Positions 1 to 7,841 of a stretch of 64,000 nucleotides of DNA are shown here, in pieces (position 1 is the stretch's first letter; every line of letters begins with the position of its first letter). This DNA comes from an uncultured Rhodospirillales bacterium. GTDB taxonomy: Bacteria > Pseudomonadota > Alphaproteobacteria > Acetobacterales > Acetobacteraceae. The position numbers and the translations under genes were made by a program. The stretch spans positions 1-64,000 of the forward strand of contig CAIJTR010000153.1 in the NCBI GenBank assembly GCA_903823665.1. The letters are read 5' to 3'. Under the pieces are notes generated by a model. That model did no database searches. It was given only the letters and a program-made list of their open reading frames with translations, and had not been told where the DNA came from.

Positions 1-230
1 GCGGCAGCCGCGACCGGGATCATCTGGCGGTTGCTCAGAACCAGGCCATTCTCGGTCGGTCGCTCGGCCATGCCACCCTCGACATCGGTGCCTGGCGCAT
101 TGTTCTGTGGCGCGCCGACAGCCGTATTCGGCGTATGGCAAGCGATGGTTTCCATGGTTTCGTTCTGGCCGAAGCGGATCTGCTGCGGCTTGCCGGCATT
201 GTCCGTGCTGCCGATCGTCCGCTCGCGTCC
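1..230 (-). CDS. 3' part of an unidentified gene, truncated by the window edge and by a junction
   Basis: On the minus strand one frame stays open from 230 to the window edge and shows the strong third-position G/C bias of real genes here. The translation runs through GKPQQIRFGQNETMETI and ends with SNRQMIPVAAA at the edge. An in-frame TGA at 231-233 lies immediately upstream, so no native start is visible. The neighbouring sequence from about 237 upward reads as a transposase N-terminus in another frame. I infer that the gene lost its 5' end at the insertion-sequence junction. I do not recognise the product. Confidence 0.4.
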
Positions 231-236
231 TCAGCG

Positions 237-412
237 GCGGCGCGCGGCCCCATCGGGGCATCGGCGGTGTTTGTGCGTGCCCGCCATTTTGCCACAGTGG
301 TTCGGCTCAGACCGTAGCGTTTGGCCAGGGCACCGCTCGTCTCTTTCGACGCTTGCAGCTCGGCTCGAACTCCGGGCGTCGTTCGGGCACCGCCATGAAG
401 AATGCTTGCCAC
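237..412 (-). pseudogene. N-terminal fragment of an IS481-family transposase
   Basis: From a GTG at 412 the minus strand encodes about 58 residues typical of IS481-family transposase N-termini: TTPGVRAELQASKET, then the helix-turn-helix ALAKRYGLSRTTVAKWRART and ADAPMGPR. After GPR the similarity stops and the reading frame continues as non-coding translation, so the DDE catalytic part is missing. The element's outer end may lie near 466, where the minus strand reads TGTCAGTCCCGGAGAG, but no partner inverted repeat is visible in the window. This is a relic that cannot encode an active transposase. Confidence 0.6.
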
Positions 413-548
413 AACAGGTCCTCCCCAACTCGGGTCAGATTAGCATCATGACTCTCCGGGACTGACAATCTGGCGTTTTGATGATGTCATTGCCAGCGAC
501 CGCCTGCGTTCTGATGCAAGTATTCGGCTTCTCGAAACTGGTCTTTCT

Positions 549-1310
549 TTACTTTCGCCGGTGCAACCGCCCATCAAGCGCCAGCAGTGCTAGATTGACC
601 ACGGCGGCAAACCCCACCAGCACGAGTGTCAGCGCCATGATCAGGTTGACCTGGTTGAGCCCGATGGCATTCATCAGCATGAACCCCAGACCGTTCTTGG
701 AGCCGAACATCTCGCTCAACAACACGCCCAGCATTGTGCCCGCGAAACCCAGGCGTAACCCGGTGAACACCTCTGGAATCGTTGCAGGCAGGGCGATCCG
801 CCAGATCACCTGGCCCGCGCGCATCCGCATCACCCGCGCCGTCTTGAGAAATGCCGGGCGGATGTTGCGAACCGCCGTCATGGTGAACAGCAGCACTGGC
901 AAAATGCCGTGCATGACCGCGAACACCACCACCGAGAGAGTACCAATGCCGCAGAACATCAGCACGATTGGGTAGAACACGATCTTGGGGATTGAATACA
1001 GCGTCATAATCAGCGGCTCGGCCACTTCGCCCGCCAGCCGGTTCAGCCCAAGCAGCGTTCCAATCAGCAGCCCGAAGACCAGCTCGATTGCCAGTGCTAT
1101 GCCGAGTGCGCGAAAGCTGGATGCGACATTGGGCCAGAAATCCGCCGAGCGCAGTAGGGCATAGGCGTTGCCCATGGTCTCCAAAGGGGGCGTGATGGCA
1201 ACCTCTCCCACCACCAGATACAGCGCCTGCCAGACGGCGATCACGGCCACCAGGAACATCAGGCTGTCACCCATACCCGGCCAGGTGCCGCGAGAGGTAT
1301 CTGCGCTCAT
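549..1310 (-). CDS. ABC transporter permease (nitrate/sulfonate/taurine type)
   Basis: Integral membrane permease of the SsuC/TauC/NrtB kind, about 253 residues with six or so hydrophobic segments and the BPD-type cytoplasmic loop (FLKTARVMRMRAGQVIWRIALPA) that contacts the ATPase. I chose the ATG at 1310 because it overlaps the stop of the upstream permease as ATGA; the longer start at 1343 would overlap by 37 bases. It is the last gene of a three-gene minus-strand operon with a second permease and an ATPase. The matching binding protein is encoded divergently at 5283. Substrate unknown. Confidence 0.85.
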   Translation of the reverse strand: MSADTSRGTWPGMGDSLMFLVAVIAVWQALYLVVGEVAITPPLETMGNAYALLRSADFWPNVASSFRALGIALAIELVFGLLIGTLLGLNRLAGEVAEPLIMTLYSIPKIVFYPIVLMFCGIGTLSVVVFAVMHGILPVLLFTMTAVRNIRPAFLKTARVMRMRAGQVIWRIALPATIPEVFTGLRLGFAGTMLGVLLSEMFGSKNGLGFMLMNAIGLNQVNLIMALTLVLVGFAAVVNLALLALDGRLHRRK

Positions 1311-2056
1311 CGCTCCCGTCGCCGCAACAGGCGGTGTTCCCATGCAAAGAACAGGCTGTTGACGCTGGCAACCACGAGAACGACAAACAGGATGAGGGCG
1401 TACATCGTCTTGTTGTCGAAATTGTTGAAGGCAAGCGCGATCTGATAGCCGAGCCCATTGCCGGACAGGATGAACTCGGCCCCGAGCACACCGACAAACG
1501 CATAAGCAATCGCCAGCTTCACGCCGCCGAACACATAGGGTGCCGCACAGGGCAGCACGATCTTCAGCGTCCGCCGCACCCGGCTTAGACGCAGCACGCG
1601 CGCCGTCTTGATCAGCACCGGCGGCACGCGGTCGAGGCCGTTGAGCGTGCTTGTCATCATGCCCACCACGGCGAACATGAAGCCGATGAACACGATGGGC
1701 GTGCGGTTCATGCCGAACAGGACAAGGAACATCGGGTAGAGCACATAGATTGGGATTGCGTAGTAGGTGGCCAGTACCGGGTCGAGGCAGCGTCGCAACC
1801 TGGGCATTGCATGCAGACCGGCACCGAGCCCGAAGCCCACCAGGATCGCAGCCCCGGCGGCGGTTGCGACGCCCAGCAATGTGGTGGTGATCTCGCCATC
1901 AAGCTCGCCCTGCGCCAGCAAACGCACCAACCCGGTTACCATGAGGCTCGGCGGGATCATGGTGAAGCGGCCAATCAACCCCGTGCGGCAGGCCAGCTCC
2001 GCTGCCACCGCCAGCAATGCCAGCAGGGCCACGCGGATCAGCGTGGCCTTCCTCAT
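1307..2056 (-). CDS. ABC transporter permease (nitrate/sulfonate/taurine type)
   Basis: Second inner-membrane permease of the same importer, about 249 residues. It starts at MRKATLIRVALLALL with a hydrophobic first segment and carries the EAA-like loop (VLIKTARVLRLSRVRRTLKIVLP). The ATG at 2056 overlaps the ATPase stop as ATGA, which argues against the much longer frame starting at 2179. The two permeases presumably form a heterodimer; many relatives use a homodimer, so paired permeases are a mild peculiarity shared with a subset of this family. Confidence 0.85.
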   Translation of the reverse strand: MRKATLIRVALLALLAVAAELACRTGLIGRFTMIPPSLMVTGLVRLLAQGELDGEITTTLLGVATAAGAAILVGFGLGAGLHAMPRLRRCLDPVLATYYAIPIYVLYPMFLVLFGMNRTPIVFIGFMFAVVGMMTSTLNGLDRVPPVLIKTARVLRLSRVRRTLKIVLPCAAPYVFGGVKLAIAYAFVGVLGAEFILSGNGLGYQIALAFNNFDNKTMYALILFVVLVVASVNSLFFAWEHRLLRRRER

Positions 2057-2871
2057 GCGGCCACCGCCTGGGAGCGCATGGCCTTCATCGACTCGCCGCG
2101 CAGCAGGCCCCACAAATGGCTTGAGATTTCGCCGAACCGTGCCCCGGTGGCGAGACGGGAATCCCGTTCGCGGGGCCATCCGGTCTCGACGATTTCAAGG
2201 AACCTGCCGGGCCGGGCCGACATCACACCGACCCGGTCCGACAGCAAGGCCGCCTCGTCCAGCGAATGGGTGATCAGCATCACCGTGGCCCCGGTGGCGC
2301 GCCATAGCGTGAGAACCTCATCGCCCATCAGGAGCCTTGTCTGCTGGTCAAGCGCGCCGAACGGTTCATCGAGCAGGATGAGCCGCGGCTGCAGCACCAA
2401 GGTGCGGGCGATGCAGACGCGCTGGCGCATGCCGCCGGAGAGCTGCACGGGGTAGGCCTCGGCGAAGTCCCAGAGGCCTACCAGCCTGAGCGCGTCATCC
2501 ACCCGCCTGCGAATTTCGGCGCTGCGCACGCCCTGCTGTTGCAGCCCGAAACCGATATTCTCGCGCACCGACAGCCACGGGAAACTGGCATCCTCCTGGA
2601 ACACCACGCCCACGCCCTCGGGCACGTCACTGCCGACCGGGCGTCCTTCGAACAGCGCGCTGCCGGTGCTGGCGGGGCTGAGGCCTGAGATAATCTCCAG
2701 CAAGGTCGATTTGCCGCAACCGGAGGGGCCTACCACCGAGAAGAACTCGCCCGCCTGCAGATCGAAGCTGATCGGCCCTAGCGCGTGCAGCACGCTGCCT
2801 TTTTCTGTCGCAAAAGAGCGCGTCACCTCACGCAGCGATGCGTGCGCGCCGCTCAAAACCGTGTTCCGCAC
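2053..2871 (-). CDS. ABC transporter ATP-binding protein (SsuB/TauB/NrtD type)
   Basis: Cytoplasmic ATPase of 272 residues powering the importer formed with the two downstream permeases. It shows Walker A GPSGCGKST, signature LSGGMRQR, Walker B LILLDEPFGALD and the switch histidine in LITHSLDEA. This subfamily usually imports sulfonates, taurine, nitrate, cyanate or pyrimidine-like compounds together with NMT1/SsuA-type binding proteins. The divergent LeuC/LeuD-like genes and binding protein suggest an organic acid substrate, which is inference. First gene of the minus-strand operon. Confidence 0.88.
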   Translation of the reverse strand: MRNTVLSGAHASLREVTRSFATEKGSVLHALGPISFDLQAGEFFSVVGPSGCGKSTLLEIISGLSPASTGSALFEGRPVGSDVPEGVGVVFQEDASFPWLSVRENIGFGLQQQGVRSAEIRRRVDDALRLVGLWDFAEAYPVQLSGGMRQRVCIARTLVLQPRLILLDEPFGALDQQTRLLMGDEVLTLWRATGATVMLITHSLDEAALLSDRVGVMSARPGRFLEIVETGWPRERDSRLATGARFGEISSHLWGLLRGESMKAMRSQAVAA

Positions 2872-3006
2872 AAGGGCTGTCGATACACGATTACAACGGA
2901 GCCTGCCGGCATGAGGTGTTCCTCTCCCGCCTGGGGCTTCATCACCCCTTGATATTCTTGCGAGCTTAGGCGAAGCTACTAATAGCTGTCAAAGGCGATA
3001 CAAATT

Positions 3007-3027
3007 GGCAGTTGCAGAGTAACTGCC
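3007..3027. promoter_or_regulatory. Inverted repeat in the divergent ABC/LeuC-like intergenic region
   Basis: GGCAGTT and AACTGCC form a perfect 7-bp inverted repeat with a 7-base spacer; allowing one bulge the arms extend to TTGGCAGTT / AACTGCCCAA. It lies 35 bases before the LeuC-like start, in the only gap between the divergent operons (2872-3061). It could be an operator for both units or an RNA hairpin in the LeuC leader. Confidence 0.4.
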
Positions 3028-3061
3028 CAAAAAATAAAAGTGTTCAGGGGAAGAGCCTTAC

Positions 3062-4477
3062 ATGGCCGCACTGCCACGCAGCCTATTTTCCAAGATCTGG
3101 GACAGTCATGTCATCCGGGAACTGGGCGCTGATCGCACACTTATTCAAATCGACCGGCATCTTTTGCATGAAGCGACAAGTCGTGATGCCTTCGATGGTT
3201 TGCGTCGGCGCGGCCTTGCACCAAAATCTGTTGCGGCCACCTTCGGTGTGGTTGATCACGACCCCTCCACCCAGCCCGGCCGGACCTGGATGACGTATCT
3301 ACCGGCGCGCGAGCGGATTAGCGCCATGCAGCAAAATTGCCGCGAGTTCGGCATCGAACTGCTCGACGTGAACGACTCGCGCCAGGGCATCGTGCATGTG
3401 ATCGCACCCGAACTCGGCATCACCCTGCCGGGAGCAACAATTGTTTGTGGTGACAGCCACACCGCCACCAGCGGCGGCCTCGGGGCCTGGGCCTGGGGCA
3501 TTGGCACCACTGAGATTGAGCGGGTGCTGGCAACCCAGGCGATGATTCTGCGCCGCCCGAAGACAATGCGGGTGAACTTCCATGGCAGTCTCCCCGCCGG
3601 TGTGTATGCCAAGGATCTCATCCTCGCCTTCATTGGTCGCCATGGCATCGCGGTGGGCAGCGGCTTTGCGGTGGAATATGCCGGTGAGACCATTCGCGGG
3701 CTCGGCATTGAGGCGCGTTTGACGGTGTGCAACATGTCCATCGAATTTGGTGCCCGCTCGGGCCTGATCGCACCGGATGATGCCACCATCAACTACATTG
3801 CCGGCAGGCCTTTCGCGCCCAGTGGCAAGCTGTGGGACCAGGCGGTGGCGGATTGGCATCATTTGCCAAGTGACGACGGTGCCGCCTTTGACCGTGAGAT
3901 CGCTCTCGACTGCAGCAATCTGCACCCGCAGATCACCTGGGGCACCAGCCCGCAGGATGTGATTGCGATTGACGAGGCGATCCCCGACCCGTCCACCGCT
4001 CCGGTGGAGCGACGTTCGGCCATGGTCAACGCACTGGACTATATGGGGCTTTCGCCGGGGATGCGGATGGAAGGGTTGCCAATTGATGTCGCTTTCATCG
4101 GCTCCTGCACCAATGCCCGCCTGTCCGACCTTGAGATCGCGGCCCGCATGGTTCGCGGCCGCAAAGTGCCTGAGCACGTCACAGCCTTCGTCGTGCCGGG
4201 GTCGACCGCCGTCAAGCACGTGGCTGAGGCTGCGGGGCTCGATGTCGTGTTCCGTGAGGCAGGGTTCGGCTGGCGGGAATCAGGATGCTCGATGTGTCAG
4301 ACATTGGGTGGCGATTCAGTGCCGCCGGGGCAGCGTTCGATCTCGACCACCAATCGCAACTTCGAGGGCCGCCAGGGGCCGCAAGCACGCACCCATCTGG
4401 CAAGCCCCGCCATGGTCGCGGCGGCGGCAGTTGCTGGGCGGATTGTGGACACGCGCAAGCAGCCGGTCCTTTTCTGA
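3062..4477 (+). CDS. LeuC-like aconitase-family dehydratase, large subunit
   Basis: A [4Fe-4S] hydro-lyase large subunit, 471 residues, the usual LeuC length. It opens like LeuC (LFSKIWDSHVI, IDRHLLHEATS, AFDGLRRRG) and has the cluster cysteines in GSCTN and GCSMC and the SNRNFEGRQG-like segment TNRNFEGRQG. After the cluster cysteines it reads QTLGG where isopropylmalate enzymes normally read LAMN, and the small-subunit partner also departs from the isopropylmalate signature. It sits beside an importer rather than leucine genes. I infer dehydration or isomerisation of an imported malate-like hydroxy acid; citramalate or dimethylmalate-type substrates are possible. Confidence 0.8.
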   Translation: MAALPRSLFSKIWDSHVIRELGADRTLIQIDRHLLHEATSRDAFDGLRRRGLAPKSVAATFGVVDHDPSTQPGRTWMTYLPARERISAMQQNCREFGIELLDVNDSRQGIVHVIAPELGITLPGATIVCGDSHTATSGGLGAWAWGIGTTEIERVLATQAMILRRPKTMRVNFHGSLPAGVYAKDLILAFIGRHGIAVGSGFAVEYAGETIRGLGIEARLTVCNMSIEFGARSGLIAPDDATINYIAGRPFAPSGKLWDQAVADWHHLPSDDGAAFDREIALDCSNLHPQITWGTSPQDVIAIDEAIPDPSTAPVERRSAMVNALDYMGLSPGMRMEGLPIDVAFIGSCTNARLSDLEIAARMVRGRKVPEHVTAFVVPGSTAVKHVAEAAGLDVVFREAGFGWRESGCSMCQTLGGDSVPPGQRSISTTNRNFEGRQGPQARTHLASPAMVAAAAVAGRIVDTRKQPVLF

Positions 4478-4521
4478 AGATAAAGAGGATCGTTTTTACT
4501 CGATCACGTTTGGACACATCG

Positions 4522-5142
4522 ATGCAAAGCTTCACCACGCTCACCGGCGTCGCCGCCCCGCTGCTAAGACCTAACATTGACACCGGCACCATCATCGCCA
4601 GCCGCTTCATGCGCTCGCGATCGATCGATCTGGGCGAGAAGCTTTTCTCCGACTGGCGTTATGCCGCAGATGGCAGCGAGAACGCGGATTTCGTGCTCAA
4701 TCAGGAGCCCTATCGCCATGCAAAAATCCTGCTTGGCGGCATCAATTTCGGCTGCGGCTCCTCGCGTGAGGCGGCGGTATATGCACTGATGAAGTTCGGC
4801 ATCAGCTGTGTGATTGCCCCCAGCTTCGGCGAGATTTTCTTCGACAATGCCTGCCAGAACGGCCTGCTGCCCATCGAGTTGCCAGAGGATGTCGTCGTCT
4901 CTCTGGCCGATGCCATCAAGCGTGCCAATTCCGCCGAACTGACGGTGGACCTGCTGACTCGCCGCATCACCACGCCGCAGGGCGACACGGTTGGCTTCAC
5001 GATCGCTGAGGATCGGCGCACTTCCTTGCTTGAGGGTCTCGACGAGACCGCACTGGTGCTGCGCCACAGTGACGAGATCGACGCCTTTCGCGATGCCGAC
5101 CGGCGCACACGCCCTTGGCTTTATGAAAGGTCCGCTTTGTGA
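4522..5142 (+). CDS. LeuD-like aconitase-family dehydratase, small subunit
   Basis: Small swivelling-domain partner of the preceding large subunit, 206 residues starting at MQSFTTLTGVAAPLLRPNIDT; the earlier in-frame starts lie inside the LeuC-like gene. The DTGTIIASRF opening and the NFGCGSSREAAVYAL, IAPSFGEIFFDNA and NGLLPIEL blocks are characteristic of LeuD. The family signature GSSREHA is GSSREAA here, losing a highly conserved histidine next to the substrate-contact region. It follows the large subunit by 44 bases and is presumably cotranscribed with it. Function in leucine synthesis is unlikely from context. Confidence 0.8.
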   Translation: MQSFTTLTGVAAPLLRPNIDTGTIIASRFMRSRSIDLGEKLFSDWRYAADGSENADFVLNQEPYRHAKILLGGINFGCGSSREAAVYALMKFGISCVIAPSFGEIFFDNACQNGLLPIELPEDVVVSLADAIKRANSAELTVDLLTRRITTPQGDTVGFTIAEDRRTSLLEGLDETALVLRHSDEIDAFRDADRRTRPWLYERSAL

Positions 5143-5166
5143 GCCAATACCGCAGCAGACCATGGA

Positions 5167-5271
5167 TGCATCGCCTGCCTCAAATCGATCAACGCGCTGG
5201 ACAGCAATGTGCCGTGGCGCTCGCTGGTCGATCAGAGCTTCCTGCCGCCCGACCTGCAATGCCCACACTGA
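5167..5271 (+). pseudogene. 3' stump of a second periplasmic binding-protein gene
   Basis: In one frame this stretch reads LKSINALDSNVPWRSLVDQ then SFLPPDLQCPH and a TGA. That matches the C-terminus of the intact binding protein just downstream, which reads LKLVHALDSETPWRTLVDQ then SYLPPDLQKKF. There is no room for the rest of the gene between the LeuD-like stop and the intact binding protein start, so this is the tail of a paralogue whose body has been deleted. Confidence 0.7.
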
Positions 5272-5282
5272 GGAGCCATCAC

Positions 5283-6260
5283 ATGACACGCAGCCTCTGC
5301 CTCGCGCTCTGCCTTATGATGGGCCTCTGGGCTCCGGCCTGTGCGGAGGAGATCGCGATCGCGCAATATGGCAGCTCGACTTCGGCCATGCCGTGGGCGG
5401 TGGCGCTGGAGCAGGGCTACTTCAAAGATGCCGGCGTGGACATCACCGCAATCCGCGCCTCGGCAGGCGGCAGTGCTGATATCCGCAACATGATCGCGGG
5501 TGGACTGCCATACGCTGAATCGGCCATCGCCAGCGTGATGACCGCCTCGGCCAATGGTGCCGACATTCACATCGTCAGCGAGAACGTCCATACGGTGGCA
5601 AACTTCGTCTGGGCGACGCTGCCTGACTCTAAGGTGACATCACTGGCTGACCTCAAGGGCCGCAAGCTCACCTTTACCACGCCGCAGAGCACGTCCGAGG
5701 TGATGGACCATCTGCTGGTCGCCAAAGCGGGTCTGCGCAATACGGACGTGACCTATCTTTCGACCGGGCCATACGGTGCAGCACTGACCGCGCTGCAGAC
5801 CGGTGGTGCTGATGTGGCGCTGCTGGCTGAGCCGATCTTCACGCTCAACACAGGTAAATATCGCGCTCTTGCTTGGGCGCGTGATGTGCTGCCGCCGCTG
5901 GTCAGCACCGTGGGCGTGGTGCCGACCGAAGTGGCGCGGAAACGACCCGAAGTGGTGCGTGGGATTCTGCTGGCGCATCGTCGCGCGGTGGAATTCATGG
6001 CCACCAATCGCCATGAGGCGTCCGCCATCATTGCCCGTGTCTACAAGCTGCCGCCGGAGGTGGTGGAGACAGTGTTGGGCACGCTGACTGATCAGACGTC
6101 TGGCGGCGTTCCGTATTTCGGCCTGGGTGACTTCAACCCGTCGGGTGTGGATGCGCAGGTGGCGGGGCTGAAGCTGGTGCATGCGCTGGACAGCGAGACG
6201 CCGTGGCGGACGCTGGTGGATCAAAGTTATCTTCCGCCTGATCTACAGAAGAAATTTTGA
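5283..6260 (+). CDS. ABC transporter substrate-binding protein (NMT1/SsuA-like)
   Basis: Periplasmic solute receptor of 325 residues. The start at 5283 gives a clean Sec signal peptide (MTRSLCLALCLMMGLWAPACA, cleaved before EEIAIAQYG). The mature part has the family's opening (MPWAVALEQGYFKDAGVDI) and hinge segments (SLADLKGRKLTFTTP; GADVALLAEPIF). It probably delivers the substrate to the importer encoded at 549-2871. It is separated from that operon by the LeuC/LeuD-like genes and placed downstream of them, so uptake and catabolism of one compound is the simplest reading. Ligand cannot be read from sequence. Confidence 0.82.
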   Translation: MTRSLCLALCLMMGLWAPACAEEIAIAQYGSSTSAMPWAVALEQGYFKDAGVDITAIRASAGGSADIRNMIAGGLPYAESAIASVMTASANGADIHIVSENVHTVANFVWATLPDSKVTSLADLKGRKLTFTTPQSTSEVMDHLLVAKAGLRNTDVTYLSTGPYGAALTALQTGGADVALLAEPIFTLNTGKYRALAWARDVLPPLVSTVGVVPTEVARKRPEVVRGILLAHRRAVEFMATNRHEASAIIARVYKLPPEVVETVLGTLTDQTSGGVPYFGLGDFNPSGVDAQVAGLKLVHALDSETPWRTLVDQSYLPPDLQKKF

Positions 6261-6275
6261 AGGCAAACTTGCCGG

Positions 6276-6377
6276 GCGCTCAATGTCGCCAACGCCGTGG
6301 TGTTTCATGCCTCAGACAAGGCATGGCAGCTCAACGGGTCGCATCTGGTGGTGGATGAGGTGCTGCTGGCCCCGTAG
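6276..6377 (+). pseudogene. C-terminal remnant of a short-chain dehydrogenase
   Basis: An open frame reads ALNVANAVVFHASDKAWQL, NGSHLVVDE and VLLAP then TAG. This is the standard C-terminal segment of SDR oxidoreductases (IANAVVFLASD...TGxxLVVDGG). Only about 33 codons remain, directly after the binding-protein gene, and the end overlaps the convergent ligase gene. No Rossmann or catalytic part exists, so it is a degraded gene end. Confidence 0.6.
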
Positions 6378-7836
6378 CGCGGCGCAACTCCGGCTTGAGC
6401 ACCTTGCCGGCACCGCTACGCGGAAGGACGTCGAGGCGCGTGATGTGCTTAGGCAACTTATATCGGGCGAGCCGCTCGGACAGGAACGCCAGGAGCGCTG
6501 TGTCATCGATCTCTGACCCTGGTCGCGGGACGATGAACAGATGCCCAACCTCGCCCCAACGCGCGTTCGGCACGCCGACGACGGCTGCCTCAATCACGCT
6601 GGGATGTCCGCTCAGCGCCGCCTCGATCTCGGTGGGATAAACGTTTTCGCCACCGGAGATGAACATGTCCTTCTTGCGGTCGAGCAGCCAGAGAAAGCGA
6701 TCCGCGTCAATGCGCGCGATGTCGCCCGTGCGAAACCAGCCATCGGCGGTGAAGGCGGTGGCCGTCTGATCCGGCCTGTGCCAATAGCCGGATGTCACGG
6801 TCGCTCCACGCAACAGCAACTCACCCGGCCCTTCGCCACAATCTTCGCCCTTGGCATCGACCACGCGATATTCAATGCCGGGCGGGATAAGCCCGCAAGC
6901 GCCAGCTTTGGCCCTGATCAGATCACGATCGAGCGGCATGCAACTCACTGTGCCGGTCTCGCTCATGCCAAAGCCATTGGCCATTGTAATGCCGTCATCG
7001 AGCCAGCGTCGGATCGCCTCGGCCGAATGTGGCGCTCCCCCCGAGAAGATCGCCGTCAGACCGCGCAGTGGCGCGGGGTCGAAGCCTGGCTCAGAGTGGA
7101 GCAGAGCCGCCATTTGTGGCACACAAAAATAATGCGTCACCCGGAGTGCTGGGTCGCTGAGGCGTGTGAGAGTGCGAGACGGCAGGAAGCCATCCGAGAT
7201 CATCAACGTCGCCCCCAGCATCAACCCCGGGCGGATGTTGGTGATGAGCCCGATGATGTGAAACATTGGTGCATCACACAGCACCACACTGTCTGATCGC
7301 ACCTCGCCAAGCTGCGCGAAATTCAGTGCGCTCTGGCGGATATTATGTTCTGATAGCAAAACACCTTTTGGTGGGCCGGACGTGCCCGACGTGTAAAGGA
7401 CCAGCGACGGCGCGTTGTGATCAGGAACCGGTAGCTCGATTGGTTCCAGCATCTCAGCATCAGTCGCAAATGCGTCGATGTCCGCACCCTCCAGCCCCGC
7501 ATGAGTGAGGTGGCCATCGCCAAGCAGCAGCGCTGGCTCGGCGTCACGCAACAGTGCGCGCAGTTCGGCTTCTGCCAGACGCCAATTCAGCGGAACATAC
7601 ATTGTCCCAAGTCGCGCGCATGCGAAATGGAGCATGATCAGCTCCAATCGGTTCTTCGCCAGCGCCGCCACCCGGTCGCCCGGCACAATGCCCCTCGCCC
7701 GCAGGGCTGCAACGAACTGTCCAATCGCGCGATCCAGTTCCGCGTAACGCCACTCTCGCCCCGACGCGAGGTCCCGCGCCGCCAGTTTCGACGGCAGCCG
7801 GCGTGCTTGCATCATCACGTCATCGGCGTGCTGCAT
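6331..7836 (-). CDS. AMP-forming acyl-CoA ligase, probably hydroxycinnamate-CoA ligase
   Basis: ANL-superfamily ligase of 501 residues that activates a carboxylate with ATP and CoA. Visible signatures are the P-loop LYTSGTSGPPKGVLLS, the adenylate motif NGFGMSETG, DGWFRTGDIA, and the hinge/C-terminal WLLDRKKDMFISGGENVYP. The C-terminal lysine region reads SGAGKVLKPELR. The neighbouring gene, 5 bases upstream in the operon, is a hydroxycinnamoyl-CoA hydratase-lyase, so the substrate is probably ferulate, p-coumarate or a related acid. It is shorter than classical Fcs proteins, more like the coumarate ligases of other alphaproteobacteria. Confidence 0.8.
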   Translation of the reverse strand: MQHADDVMMQARRLPSKLAARDLASGREWRYAELDRAIGQFVAALRARGIVPGDRVAALAKNRLELIMLHFACARLGTMYVPLNWRLAEAELRALLRDAEPALLLGDGHLTHAGLEGADIDAFATDAEMLEPIELPVPDHNAPSLVLYTSGTSGPPKGVLLSEHNIRQSALNFAQLGEVRSDSVVLCDAPMFHIIGLITNIRPGLMLGATLMISDGFLPSRTLTRLSDPALRVTHYFCVPQMAALLHSEPGFDPAPLRGLTAIFSGGAPHSAEAIRRWLDDGITMANGFGMSETGTVSCMPLDRDLIRAKAGACGLIPPGIEYRVVDAKGEDCGEGPGELLLRGATVTSGYWHRPDQTATAFTADGWFRTGDIARIDADRFLWLLDRKKDMFISGGENVYPTEIEAALSGHPSVIEAAVVGVPNARWGEVGHLFIVPRPGSEIDDTALLAFLSERLARYKLPKHITRLDVLPRSGAGKVLKPELRRATGPAAPHPPPDATR

Positions 7837-7841
7837 CTCGC

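Noticed and set aside
3062-5142. Leucine biosynthesis leuCD
   Set aside because: Context is an importer, and conserved residues of both subunits are changed; kept only as a family assignment.
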